Shown: positions 41,719-51,248 of the stretch, in pieces
Numbering within the stretch: the stretch's first letter is position 1
Layout: each line of letters opens with the position of its first letter
Source: Aliivibrio finisterrensis_A
GTDB lineage: Bacteria; Pseudomonadota; Gammaproteobacteria; Enterobacterales; Vibrionaceae
Strand: one strand, 5' to 3'
NCBI RefSeq assembly: GCF_004167675.1
Contig: NZ_SEZQ01000002.1
DNA length: 64,000 nucleotides
The notes under the pieces: generated by a model
Told to the model about the DNA's origin: nothing
Seen by the model: only the letters and a program-made list of their open reading frames with translations
The model's database searches: none
Translations under genes and position numbers: made by a program

Positions 41719-43344
41719 TTATTTTTTTGGGTATTCAGACCATGTTGAACCATCAAGAGAAACATAGGGTTTGTTGTTATATTCCATTACTGTTGTCCCT
41801 GAATTTTGGGCAACCATTTTAGTTTTTGGTAATCCCTGAGTTAGGGCTTTAGGATCAAACGTTTTTTGGCTGTAAATATCTTGCGCTAAAATTCGACTAA
41901 CTAATGCTGAGACGGCTAAGTAACTTGATTCTGCATTAATATGAACCGTATCTCCTGTACGAGTGATATTTTCACCAAAGATCTTCATACCAACAGGAGT
42001 ATGTACTATCGTAGATGATGGGATTTCACGCATACCCGCAATTTGCATTTTATCACCACGCATACCTGCGCCATGTTCAGGAACAAGCATGACAACAACA
42101 TTACGTTTTGAGGCTTTAAGCGTCTGGAAGAAATCATATAAATCATCCAATAGATTCTTTAATCTAAGCTTATAACTGACTAAACCTACTTTACCACTGG
42201 CTCTAATAATGCGATTTCCATCGTGTAATGAAATCGTATTATAAAGAGCGACAACAGAGCTGTCTTGTGCATTTTCTCTATTTCCTAGCCAGCGAGTAAG
42301 CACTTCTTTATCTCGATAAATGGGTGAGCCATCAAAAGCGGATTGATATTGCTCTAACCCTGCTTGAGACATTAATGGTGCTTGTAAATCACCGTCTTCT
42401 TTAAGTAACCCTAGGAAGTCATCAAATTTACCGTCGTGATTTAATAATAGATTTTCTTGGAAACCAAGTTTAGCTAGATTATCAAACAAGAAGCATTGTT
42501 TAGATGATGGTGCGGAAAATAATTCTTGGTGTGTTTCTTGCCCGCAACTCGCTCTTAATAATCGAATAACCGCAGGGCCACTATAAGAGGTCGCAGCACT
42601 GAAGTTATCGAACATAACATCAAATTCTTTAAACAGAGGATGATTTTCTAAGCCTGCAATTTCAATGTCATCCCATGCGACAGAACAAATACTTAAAAAC
42701 AGAAGGTCAAATTTAGTTGATGGCGCAACGCTTGGAAAGGTAACTCTTCGTTGTGCTTCATTTTTAAAGAATAACTCTTTTGCTTGGTTAAGTACCGCAT
42801 CGTTAACAGGGCCGCTTTCATCAATAGATTGCTGTGAAGGCGTTGTCGTTTGGGTGATAGTTGGTTGTTGAGCAATAACCGTTTCTTTTGCTTGAGAGTT
42901 AAATATGCTTTGAGGCAGGCTGATGTAAACCAGAGCAAGTATAACGAAAACAGAAATACGGAACACTTGGTTTAAAAAGTAATAAGCAAAAATTAACACA
43001 AATAAAGCAAGAAATGCTTGTGGAGAAATAAAGCGACCAGCAAGCTCAATAAGGTAGCTAAGGTTAAATTGTAATAACTGTCCTATCTGGCCCCATAAAC
43101 GATTTAGAGGCGGCAAAAAAGAATCGAAATGCATTAGCCATAATCCAATAGGTACAGCAATACATTGTCGTATGATTTTGAGGGCCCTTGGTTTTAATGG
43201 CAGCAATAAAAAAGCAACAAAGGCAAAGTTCTCAAGTGGATGAAAACGAATAATATCCTGAGTAAATAGGCCAATCTTAATGATGAAATAAATATTCCAC
43301 CAACCAAGCCCATACAGAGGTTGTTGTAGTGTGTTTGTCTTCAT
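41719..43344 (-). CDS. bcsG: Cellulose phosphoethanolamine transferase BcsG
   Basis: A 541-residue inner-membrane enzyme that adds phosphoethanolamine from phosphatidylethanolamine to cellulose as it is made. The N-terminal half has four or five hydrophobic helices (about 20-40, 45-65, 70-90, 105-155). The periplasmic alkaline-phosphatase-like domain (about 200-541) has the nucleophilic serine in AATSYSGPAVIRLLRASCG (Ser253 or Ser255) and the zinc-binding MLVPEHGAGMRGDKMQ (about 425). The length and motif order follow E. coli BcsG (559). The last gene of bcsEFG, it overlaps bcsF by four bases. Cellulose from this cluster is therefore expected to be modified. Confidence 0.92.
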   Translation of the reverse strand: MKTNTLQQPLYGLGWWNIYFIIKIGLFTQDIIRFHPLENFAFVAFLLLPLKPRALKIIRQCIAVPIGLWLMHFDSFLPPLNRLWGQIGQLLQFNLSYLIELAGRFISPQAFLALFVLIFAYYFLNQVFRISVFVILALVYISLPQSIFNSQAKETVIAQQPTITQTTTPSQQSIDESGPVNDAVLNQAKELFFKNEAQRRVTFPSVAPSTKFDLLFLSICSVAWDDIEIAGLENHPLFKEFDVMFDNFSAATSYSGPAVIRLLRASCGQETHQELFSAPSSKQCFLFDNLAKLGFQENLLLNHDGKFDDFLGLLKEDGDLQAPLMSQAGLEQYQSAFDGSPIYRDKEVLTRWLGNRENAQDSSVVALYNTISLHDGNRIIRASGKVGLVSYKLRLKNLLDDLYDFFQTLKASKRNVVVMLVPEHGAGMRGDKMQIAGMREIPSSTIVHTPVGMKIFGENITRTGDTVHINAESSYLAVSALVSRILAQDIYSQKTFDPKALTQGLPKTKMVAQNSGTTVMEYNNKPYVSLDGSTWSEYPKK

Positions 43345-43517
43345 TTATCTGCATTCCCATTATCTTCAAAACTGTATTTAACTAAGTATTTTGGTTTACG
43401 GACATAGGTGTTATAAAGGCGCACTACCACGGTGGAAATATCTCGTAAAAAGTAACCAATAATTATCCCTGAAAACCCACTGAATAAGACGGTAAGTATA
43501 AAATCTTCAATATTCAT
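43341..43517 (-). CDS. bcsF: Cellulose biosynthesis membrane protein BcsF
   Basis: A 58-residue single-pass inner-membrane protein. ATG 43517 lies four bases after the bcsE stop and gives the usual short form; the longer frame to 43619 would run deep into bcsE. The transmembrane segment is about residues 4-24 (EDFILTVLFSGFSGIIIGYF), followed by a basic cytoplasmic tail with KPKY as in enteric BcsF. In E. coli, BcsF anchors BcsE at the membrane and is needed for efficient phosphoethanolamine-cellulose synthesis. Overlaps bcsG by ATGA. Confidence 0.82.
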   Translation of the reverse strand: MNIEDFILTVLFSGFSGIIIGYFLRDISTVVVRLYNTYVRKPKYLVKYSFEDNGNADK

Positions 43518-43521
43518 AATG

Positions 43522-45078
43522 TTAAAAATCCAATGGTTTATGTTTTGCGAGAATAACAGGAGCAGAATAATCCTCAGAAGAGCGAGTAAGACCTTCTTCT
43601 GGAGCTGATTTATTCTCAATAATTACAGCATGTTGTGTAATATTTGGCAGTTCACGCTCTATACTTCCTACTGTTGTAAAGCTGGTTTGACTAGAAAAAA
43701 TATCCCTAATTGGTAGCGTAAAAATATTGCGCAATGCTACAGGAAGATCGGTCATGCGAACGCCTTGTAAGAATAGATAAATAGCACTTGTACACACAGT
43801 CATCACATCCCCCTCCCTTTGGATTTGGCACATATTAAGATAAGCTTCAGGACTAATGTTAGGGAGAAGTTCTAATTTTATTAGGGCAAACTCAGTTTGG
43901 GATATATCTAGATGCACTAAGGATTCACTGGTGTAATCAATAAAGCGGTCATTGGTCGTATAACCTTTTATTTTCTCTGTCTGTGAGTGAAAGTTAAGTA
44001 ATTCTTCTGTGCTACTAGGGAGGGCTCGGGTAAGTATTTGGCCACGTAAGATCTCTATCGAACTAAGCATGCTTGAGAATCGAGTTCCGAAATGAATGAT
44101 CAAATTGATACCTGATTGTAGCAAGTACATTTCATCAGAATAACGTAAACAGGGCTGCATTTCTCTAATTATAATTTTAATATGGTGCCCAAAAGTTTTT
44201 CGTAACTTATATATACTGATCCCTAATAGTCGCACTTCATTTTTCGTTGAACAGCTTAATACTATTGTTGCTCGGGATATTGTTGTTAGGCTTTTTTCTA
44301 AACTGTCATTATTTGATGAACAGATCATGGCATCTGATGTTTTTTGATTTTTTTCAATCGCTGTATGTGAGATATAGATTGTACTTTCATCATCGATATT
44401 CAGAGGAGAAGCGGTTTGAGCATTACCCATTTTTGATTGTGGTGTGAGTGATTGATCATCATTAAGAGTAAGATAGGTTTCACTATCTCCTCGCATGCCA
44501 GTATTCAATCCCCAATAATAAACATGATATAAAAAGGTTTTTTTATCTATGCTTTGTAGGCTTGAATAACCAACGCATAAGTTAGGATGTTGGCTGATCA
44601 TTTTTTTTATTAAATGTATATCTCTGCCATAGATTAATACATTTATAGTAAGTGATTTCTCAATAGCTAGAGTTTGAATTTTTTCAAAGAATGCTATTTC
44701 ACTTTTAACTTTTTTTGAGGTGAATATATTGTCTGAAATAACTAAAATTATTGATGAGTTATTTTTTATTTGAGTTTTATTTATATCGTTATATAAATGC
44801 TTAAGTGAATTACATGCATCATGGTTATTGAAATATATGTTTGGACAATATGAATGTAAACTCTTTTTTAATGAGAATGTATTTGAGTCACTTAATGATT
44901 TGGTGAATGTATTTAGTGTTGTTGAGCATATAAATGTATTTATAGTCTCACTTTTTACTAATTCAGATACGTGATTCACGATCGGTGTTTTAGTGCTGAA
45001 TGTCGTTATATAAACACTGGATTTTAATTTTTTACTTGTATTTTCAAGTGGATATGAATTTTTTATCATGCGTATCAC
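43522..45078 (-). CDS. bcsE: c-di-GMP-binding cellulose biosynthesis protein BcsE
   Basis: A 518-residue cytoplasmic regulator of cellulose synthase. The C-terminal GIL domain carries the pattern REMQPCLRYSDEMYLLQSG (about 307-325), whose RYSD is the RxxD c-di-GMP-binding site of the family. A degenerate receiver-like and NTPase-like region precedes it (about 90-200). The protein enhances cellulose synthesis when c-di-GMP is high. It starts the leftward operon bcsEFG and diverges from bcsRQABZC across 264 bp. The first 80 residues are unusually Ser/Thr/Asn-rich and may be poorly conserved. Confidence 0.87.
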   Translation of the reverse strand: MIRMIKNSYPLENTSKKLKSSVYITTFSTKTPIVNHVSELVKSETINTFICSTTLNTFTKSLSDSNTFSLKKSLHSYCPNIYFNNHDACNSLKHLYNDINKTQIKNNSSIILVISDNIFTSKKVKSEIAFFEKIQTLAIEKSLTINVLIYGRDIHLIKKMISQHPNLCVGYSSLQSIDKKTFLYHVYYWGLNTGMRGDSETYLTLNDDQSLTPQSKMGNAQTASPLNIDDESTIYISHTAIEKNQKTSDAMICSSNNDSLEKSLTTISRATIVLSCSTKNEVRLLGISIYKLRKTFGHHIKIIIREMQPCLRYSDEMYLLQSGINLIIHFGTRFSSMLSSIEILRGQILTRALPSSTEELLNFHSQTEKIKGYTTNDRFIDYTSESLVHLDISQTEFALIKLELLPNISPEAYLNMCQIQREGDVMTVCTSAIYLFLQGVRMTDLPVALRNIFTLPIRDIFSSQTSFTTVGSIERELPNITQHAVIIENKSAPEEGLTRSSEDYSAPVILAKHKPLDF

Positions 45079-45202
45079 TCAGCGGTATTAATTATTTTAG
45101 AGGTGTTCATGTTGCTTATTTGTAATCTTGTTGAGTCTGTTTTGTAATGGTATTATTTTTTATTTCTTAAGCTAGTTTATATGTTTTTTCTGAATGTGCA
45201 TT

Positions 45203-45232
45203 TGATATATAAATGATTATATATGTATATCA
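45203..45232. promoter_or_regulatory. Imperfect palindrome in the bcsE-bcsR divergent region
   Basis: TGATATATAAATG with its approximate inverse TATGTATATCA makes a 30-bp imperfect AT-rich palindrome about 110 bp upstream of bcsR and 125 bp from bcsE. A binding site for a cellulose regulator (VpsR-type activators are known in vibrios) is possible but unproven. Confidence 0.35.
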
Positions 45233-45342
45233 ACCTCAGTCTCACTTATGATACATGCGCTGAGTATTATATTAGTACAAATGTGTAATAGAATGTCCCA
45301 TTACATAAAATCTATTACATCACTCATTAAGGTTACTACTTT

Positions 45343-45558
45343 ATGGCTAGGAAAATTAGTCAAGATATAACGGTTTTGTTTTCTGCTTTTGATACAAAAG
45401 AACGTTCATACAACGAGTTAAGCGAAGTTGAACGTTATAATAAAATAAAAAAATCATGGAATGCATTAGACCTATTATCTAAAAGTAAAATAAATGAAAG
45501 TAATGTGTTAGAGCCGAGTTGTGAACACTTTGTTGGTAAAAAAGAACCTGAATTATGA
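45343..45558 (+). CDS. bcsR: BcsR-like cellulose biosynthesis protein
   Basis: A 71-residue cytoplasmic protein preceding bcsQ. It follows the short BcsR pattern: DITVLFSAFDTKERSYNELS, then a WNALDLLSKS segment corresponding to WPLL in enteric BcsR. E. coli BcsR has 62 residues and forms an R2Q2 complex with BcsQ that regulates the synthase and secretion. It overlaps bcsQ by four bases (ATGA), the same gene order as in E. coli. Sequence identity looks low, so the name rests on position and size as much as motif. Confidence 0.7.
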   Translation: MARKISQDITVLFSAFDTKERSYNELSEVERYNKIKKSWNALDLLSKSKINESNVLEPSCEHFVGKKEPEL

Positions 45559-46325
45559 AAAGAATAATTATAACGGGGTTACGTGGTGGTGTTGGTTCAA
45601 CAACTATCGCTGCAAATTTAATTCAAGCATTAACGCAACTTGAAGAAAGTGTTCATGTTATTGATTTTCGCTCTGAAAATCTTATGAGTTTGCATTTTGC
45701 TCTAGATTTTTCAATTAAAGATGGTTGGTCTAAACGCGTACTATCCGATGAGTCATGGAAAAAAGCTGCTTATGTAAGTAATAGTAATTTATCCTTTGTG
45801 CCTTATGGACTATTAACGGTCGATGAGCTTAAAACGATTAAACAAGAGGTGGCTTCTTTACCTCATGGCTTACTGAATGTATTTCCAACTCAGCCTGAAG
45901 TTGTGAATGAATGGCAATTGATGTTGTTGCCGAGTATTAATGAGCTTGATGATAGCCATACAGCATTACTTGATAGTGCAGATATGGTTTTATGTGTGAT
46001 TAACGCAGATATTCAAAATTACACCTACTCTCAACAAAATGCTTCTTTTCAATGCTTTAACCAGCGCCACCATCCTTATTTTCTCATTAATCGGTACCAA
46101 CCTCTTAGTGAAAATAGTGTAGATCTTTCGTTGGTATTTAAACAAGAGTTAGCAGAGCAGTGCTTACCTATGCTATTACACCATGACACCTCAGTGCCAG
46201 ATGCTTGCTCGCAATTAAGTAACGTCATTAAATATGCACCACACAGCCAGTTTTCTAAAGGACTGAATGAACTTGCATTTTGGCTTTTAGCCCACTTTTC
46301 TGCAAAAACGATGGAAGGCATATAG
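45555..46325 (+). CDS. bcsQ: Cellulose synthase operon ATPase BcsQ (MinD/ParA-like)
   Basis: A 256-residue SIMIBI-class ATPase needed for polar localisation and activity of the cellulose machinery. The P-loop is GLRGGVGSTTIAANLIQAL (about 8-26), a deviant Walker A like that of enteric BcsQ. The following strand VHVIDFRSENLMSLHFALDF (about 34-53) also matches the family. It is translationally coupled to bcsR upstream and lies four bases from bcsA. In E. coli K-12 the gene carries a stop mutation; here it is intact. Confidence 0.88.
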   Translation: MKRIIITGLRGGVGSTTIAANLIQALTQLEESVHVIDFRSENLMSLHFALDFSIKDGWSKRVLSDESWKKAAYVSNSNLSFVPYGLLTVDELKTIKQEVASLPHGLLNVFPTQPEVVNEWQLMLLPSINELDDSHTALLDSADMVLCVINADIQNYTYSQQNASFQCFNQRHHPYFLINRYQPLSENSVDLSLVFKQELAEQCLPMLLHHDTSVPDACSQLSNVIKYAPHSQFSKGLNELAFWLLAHFSAKTMEGI

Positions 46326-46329
46326 CACT

Positions 46330-48951
46330 ATGTTTGGTTGGTTATCGCTATTTTTTCAACCTAGGCTTATGGTTCAATTTCGTAAGCAATTGCATTTTTA
46401 TACGCAAGATAAATCACCTTCTTATATCAGTCAGTTGATCCTTTCTGTGTGGTTTGTTGTCTGTTTTTGTTTTTTCAAATCAAAGATAGCAGGGATTGAT
46501 AGTTGGAAGTTACCTCATTATTGGTACCCACAAATTGATTTCTCACGCTTTAAGTTTTTTGACCCTTTCAGAATGTTGATCCAAACATTATGGATCCTCT
46601 TTATTGTGCAACCAAGAAGGCTCACTGAGGGGTTTTCTCTTCGCCAAATTATCAACATAGTGTGGAAGCAAATTGGTCGCTTATTTTATTTTCCATTAAA
46701 AGGATTAACTTCAATTGTTGTATGGTTAGAAGGGTGTTCAAGTCATTACGCAATTGATTCGAAACAAAAGAACAAGAAAGCGTCTTCATTACCGAGCCGC
46801 TTTCTCAATATAGCTATCGGTACTGTTGTTTTTCTCCTCGCGGTACTGTGTTTTACCATTCCATTTAGTTTAACAGCTCAAGCGTTCTTTATTGTGGCAT
46901 TATGGTCACTGGGTATGATGTTCAGACGTATGCCTGGACGGTTCCCAACTATTTTATTAATCACTTTATCAGTAACGGTGTCTTGTCGTTATATTTGGTG
47001 GCGCTACACTTCTTCTTTAAATTGGGATGATCCTCTTGCTCTGTTTCTTGGCTGTGTTTTGCTAATGGCTGAAACCTATGCGTGGATCGTACTTATATTA
47101 GGGTATTTTCAAAATATCTGGCCGTTAAATAGACAACCCGTTTCTTTACCTGATGATCAATCAACGTGGCCTACGATTGATATGATGATCCCTACCTATA
47201 ATGAAGACTTAGATGTTGTAAGAGCGACGGTGTATTCTGCGTTAGGCATTGATTGGCCAAAAGAAAAGTTGAATATTTATATCTTAGATGATGGTAAAAG
47301 AGATTCATTTAAAGCGTTTGCAGAAGAGATTGGCGTGGGGTATATCCGTCGTCCAACTAATGAACATGCAAAAGCCGGTAATATTAACTACGCTTTAAAA
47401 CAGACGTCCAGTGAATACGTTGCCATTTTTGATTGCGACCATATTCCGACCCGTGCTTTTTTCCAAATGACAATGGGGTGGTTTTTAAATGATGAAAAGT
47501 TGGGATTAATTCAAACCCCACACCACTTTTTCTCACCTGATCCATTTGAAAGAAACTTATCTAATTTTGGGGATGTTCCGAATGAAGGCAGCTTATTTTA
47601 TGGCTTAATTCAAGATGGTAATGACTTATGGGATGCTTCTTTTTTCTGTGGTTCATGTGCTGTTTTGCGTCGTGAGCCGTTAGAAGAGGTGGGAGGAATA
47701 GCCGTTGAGACAGTAACAGAAGATGCTCATACCTCATTGCGCATGCATCGTTTGGGTTATCGCTCAGCGTATTTAAGAAAGCCATTGTCAGCAGGTTTGG
47801 CTACAGAGACTCTGTCTGCTCATATTGGGCAACGTATTCGTTGGGCGCGAGGCATGGCACAAATATTTCGTGTTGATAATCCATTATTAGGTAAAGGGCT
47901 AAAGTGGCAACAACGCTTGTGTTATGCCAATGCCATGTTGCATTTTTTATCAGGTATTCCACGCATTATCTTTTTGCTAGCACCATTAGTGTTCTTACTT
48001 ATGCATACGTATATTATTTATGCACCTGCATTAGCGATTATTTTATATGTATTGCCGCATATGGTACATGCCAGCATCACTAACTCTCGTATGCAGGGAG
48101 AATATCGTTATTCATTTTGGGGGGAAGTGTATGAAACGGTATTGTCTTGGTATATCGCAAGGCCTACAACTGTTGCTTTATTTGCACCTCATAAAGGAAC
48201 GTTTAATGTCACAGCAAAAGGCGGCTTGATTGAAGATACGCATTACGATTGGACGATCTCTAAACCCTATTGGTTATTGGTGATTTTAAATGTTTTGGGC
48301 ATTGGCTTTGGTCTGTATCGCTTAGGTTGGGGCCCTGATGACGAACTTGGTAGTGTGGTTGTTAACTTACTTTGGGTTTTTTATAACCTTCTTATTCTTG
48401 GTGGTGCGGTTGCCGTTGCAGAAGAGTCAAAGCAAGTGCGAAAAGATCACCGAGTGGTTGTTAATATTCCAATGTCGATTCATTTGCCATCAGGGCACAA
48501 AATACGATGCGACATTAAAGATTTTTCATTGGGTGGGTTGAGAGTTGAACTACCAACCTCGGTTGAGCTGTTTTATGGACACTCTTTAGACATTATTTTG
48601 CAGCGCGGTGAACATCACTTTGTCTTCCCTGCAAAAGTGACTTATAGCCGAGGAAAAGCGTTAGGGTTACAACTTGAGCCACTGACGAAACAACAAAATA
48701 TTGATTACGTGCAATGTACGTTTGCCCGTGCTGACGTATGGACAAAATGGCAAAACAGTTATCAGAGCGACAAGCCTTTAATGAGCATGCTTAGCGTATT
48801 TAAGATCGGAGCAAGAGGCTACAGAAATACAATCACTTATAGCCCTAAATGGGTCAAAATGATTGCGCAATTTATAACAATAATAAGTGAGTTTGTGCTC
48901 ACGTTTAAACCTATAAAAGTTAACCTTCAGAGTGCGAAGTTATGTGGATGA
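46330..48951 (+). CDS. bcsA: Cellulose synthase catalytic subunit BcsA
   Basis: An 873-residue inner-membrane processive glycosyltransferase that polymerises UDP-glucose into beta-1,4-glucan and moves it through the membrane. Visible motifs: DDG in IYILDDGKRDS (about 317), metal-binding DCDH (about 368), catalytic TED in VTEDAH (about 463) and QRIRWARG (about 500). The C-terminal PilZ domain has RKDHR near 703 and DFSLGGLRVEL, which bind c-di-GMP and relieve autoinhibition. Eight or so hydrophobic helices flank the catalytic core. It overlaps bcsB by ten bases. The length is as in E. coli BcsA (872). Confidence 0.96.
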   Translation: MFGWLSLFFQPRLMVQFRKQLHFYTQDKSPSYISQLILSVWFVVCFCFFKSKIAGIDSWKLPHYWYPQIDFSRFKFFDPFRMLIQTLWILFIVQPRRLTEGFSLRQIINIVWKQIGRLFYFPLKGLTSIVVWLEGCSSHYAIDSKQKNKKASSLPSRFLNIAIGTVVFLLAVLCFTIPFSLTAQAFFIVALWSLGMMFRRMPGRFPTILLITLSVTVSCRYIWWRYTSSLNWDDPLALFLGCVLLMAETYAWIVLILGYFQNIWPLNRQPVSLPDDQSTWPTIDMMIPTYNEDLDVVRATVYSALGIDWPKEKLNIYILDDGKRDSFKAFAEEIGVGYIRRPTNEHAKAGNINYALKQTSSEYVAIFDCDHIPTRAFFQMTMGWFLNDEKLGLIQTPHHFFSPDPFERNLSNFGDVPNEGSLFYGLIQDGNDLWDASFFCGSCAVLRREPLEEVGGIAVETVTEDAHTSLRMHRLGYRSAYLRKPLSAGLATETLSAHIGQRIRWARGMAQIFRVDNPLLGKGLKWQQRLCYANAMLHFLSGIPRIIFLLAPLVFLLMHTYIIYAPALAIILYVLPHMVHASITNSRMQGEYRYSFWGEVYETVLSWYIARPTTVALFAPHKGTFNVTAKGGLIEDTHYDWTISKPYWLLVILNVLGIGFGLYRLGWGPDDELGSVVVNLLWVFYNLLILGGAVAVAEESKQVRKDHRVVVNIPMSIHLPSGHKIRCDIKDFSLGGLRVELPTSVELFYGHSLDIILQRGEHHFVFPAKVTYSRGKALGLQLEPLTKQQNIDYVQCTFARADVWTKWQNSYQSDKPLMSMLSVFKIGARGYRNTITYSPKWVKMIAQFITIISEFVLTFKPIKVNLQSAKLCG

Positions 48952-51248
48952 AAACTAAAATAAATGCCATAGCGGTGGCGATAGGCTTGATCAGTTTTAC
49001 GGCGAGTGCGGTAACGCCGCTTATGGCTAATGAAAGTAATAACTCAACACAAGTGATCAGTGGAGAAATGGTCACTTCGCGCGTGTCCCCTATTGTAACT
49101 AAAAAGACATTCAGTTTTAGTGACCTTGGTTATGGCCATTCGATTCAATTACAAGGCAGTGAAAGTACGGCTTATGTTGGCTTTGGCTCTCGTTTAGATG
49201 AAGTGGTTTCACAAGCATCACTGCATTTTGAGTTAATTCCATCACCAGCATTACTCTCTTTGGTTTCCCATATTAAAGTGTACTTCAATAATGAGCTTGC
49301 GGGTGTTGTTGCGATTGATAATGGGATGCAAGGTAAGTCTTCTTCTGTAGATTTGAATTTAGACCCTCGTTTATTTACCGATTATAACCAACTTAAATTC
49401 GAGTTAGTCGGAAATGCTTCAATGTCATGCAGTAATCCAAATGACAGCAGTATTTGGGCTGAAATTAGTTCAAAGAGTACTATCTCTTTATCAACTCAAA
49501 AAACAAAAATAAATAACGATTTAAGTTTATTACCCGCGCCATTTTTTGATTCAAGAGACATGGGTGATTTAACGCTACCTATGGTGTTTGGTGACAAACT
49601 TGATATCAATGAAATCAAAGCCGCAGGTATAGCATCATCATACTTTGGTTCACTATCTGAATGGCGAGGTTCAGATTTTCCAATGATTGATAATGCATTA
49701 CCAACTCGTAATGCAATTGTTTTTATTACTAATGACAGCAAGCCTGATTTTTTAAGGAACTTTCCGGATGTTGATGGTCCTAGAATTCAAATGATTTCTC
49801 ATCCAACGGATCCTTATGTCAAATTATTGCTTGTTATTGGCCGTGATACTAAAGATTTAGTGACTGCAGCCAAAGGTCTCGCCCTAGGAAAAAATTTATT
49901 TACTGGACCATCAGCAAAAATCAACAAGGCAGAGCAACTTGTACCACGTAAACCTTATGATGCTCCTAACTGGATAGATACAGATAGAGCTGTAGCACTC
50001 TCTGATTTACTGACAGAAGGCGCGTCATTGCAGGTAGAGGGGCAGACTCCTCCGCCTATTTCAGTACACTTCCGTTTACCGCCAGATTTATTTACTTGGC
50101 AAAGTCGTGGTATTCCATTTGATTTGAATTATCGTTACACCCCGCCATTGATGGATAACTCTGGTTCTCGCATGAGTTTAAGCGTGAACAATCAATTCGT
50201 AAAAGCGTTTAACTTAAATACATCAGGTGAGTCAACTAACAATACGCGCTTACGATTACCTCTGTTAGATGATGACTTATTAGGCGCTGGTGACGTAGTT
50301 CGCATCCCAGCTTTTCAAGTCGGCAGTAAGAATGAAGTGAAGTTTGAGTTTGGTTTTGCATCATCTGTGGGTGGGAAAGACCAGTGCCAAACCATGCAAC
50401 CAAGTAAAAATTATGCGGTTATTGGTGAGGACTCTACCATTGATTTCTCTGGCTTTTCACATTATATCGAAATGCCAAATATGCGTGCGTTTGCGAACTC
50501 AGGCTACCCATTTACAAGAATGGCAGACTTGTCAGATACCGTTGTTGTTGTTCCTCAAAAGCCATCAAATGAAGAAATTCAAACGTTTGTGAATATGATG
50601 GGCGTATTTGGTTCAAACTCAGGCTACCCAGTCCTAAACGTTACGGTTACCGATAATTGGAACAAAGAAACATTAGAAAATAAAGACATCCTAACGATTG
50701 GAGTGATGCCTGAATTAGCCTCTGTTGATAAAAAAGACATTGAGAATATTCAATTAATCTCCTCTGAGCGTGTACTTAATTTACCAAGTAAAAATGAATC
50801 GCAAAGAGGAAAAAATTGGGTAGACCCAGCGAGCGATAATCAACAAGTTGCCGATTCGATTAGTATTAATACCACCGGAAATTTTGCCGCAATTACAAGT
50901 GTCGAATCGCCTTATACGGCGCAGCGCACCATGGTGAGTTTACTTGCTCAAACACCAGAGTCGTTTGCATTGATTAATGAAGCATTAAACGACAGTGGAA
51001 AAATATCATCTATGTTTGGTTCAGTAATTACTTTGCGTGATGATGAAGTCGCCAGCTTTAATGTAGGAGAGCATTATTATGTGGGTGAACTGCCTATATC
51101 ACAATTGATTTGGTATCACTTTTCTAAATACCCATTATTGATCGCTTTCTTTGCTACTTTATTGGTCGTGATGGTTACCATTATTTTATATCGAGTACTT
51201 CGTCACATTGCACAACGTCGTTTAAATACAGAAGAGGATGAACTATGA
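48942..51248 (+). CDS. bcsB: Cellulose synthase periplasmic subunit BcsB
   Basis: A 768-residue periplasmic protein that guides the nascent glucan away from BcsA and stabilises it through a C-terminal membrane anchor. The signal peptide is about 1-25 (ending ISFTASA). Two carbohydrate-binding-like and two flavodoxin-like domains are expected across 30-715; SCSNPNDSSIWAEI and HFRLPPDLFTWQSRGIPFDL are typical segments. The transmembrane helix is about 735-757 (LLIAFFATLLVVMVTIILYR). It overlaps bcsZ by four bases. The length fits the family (about 780). Confidence 0.94.
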   Translation: MWMKTKINAIAVAIGLISFTASAVTPLMANESNNSTQVISGEMVTSRVSPIVTKKTFSFSDLGYGHSIQLQGSESTAYVGFGSRLDEVVSQASLHFELIPSPALLSLVSHIKVYFNNELAGVVAIDNGMQGKSSSVDLNLDPRLFTDYNQLKFELVGNASMSCSNPNDSSIWAEISSKSTISLSTQKTKINNDLSLLPAPFFDSRDMGDLTLPMVFGDKLDINEIKAAGIASSYFGSLSEWRGSDFPMIDNALPTRNAIVFITNDSKPDFLRNFPDVDGPRIQMISHPTDPYVKLLLVIGRDTKDLVTAAKGLALGKNLFTGPSAKINKAEQLVPRKPYDAPNWIDTDRAVALSDLLTEGASLQVEGQTPPPISVHFRLPPDLFTWQSRGIPFDLNYRYTPPLMDNSGSRMSLSVNNQFVKAFNLNTSGESTNNTRLRLPLLDDDLLGAGDVVRIPAFQVGSKNEVKFEFGFASSVGGKDQCQTMQPSKNYAVIGEDSTIDFSGFSHYIEMPNMRAFANSGYPFTRMADLSDTVVVVPQKPSNEEIQTFVNMMGVFGSNSGYPVLNVTVTDNWNKETLENKDILTIGVMPELASVDKKDIENIQLISSERVLNLPSKNESQRGKNWVDPASDNQQVADSISINTTGNFAAITSVESPYTAQRTMVSLLAQTPESFALINEALNDSGKISSMFGSVITLRDDEVASFNVGEHYYVGELPISQLIWYHFSKYPLLIAFFATLLVVMVTIILYRVLRHIAQRRLNTEEDEL

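Noticed and set aside
43518..43619. 34-codon upstream extension of bcsF
   Set aside because: It would lie inside bcsE. The 58-residue form matches known BcsF and starts four bases after the bcsE stop.
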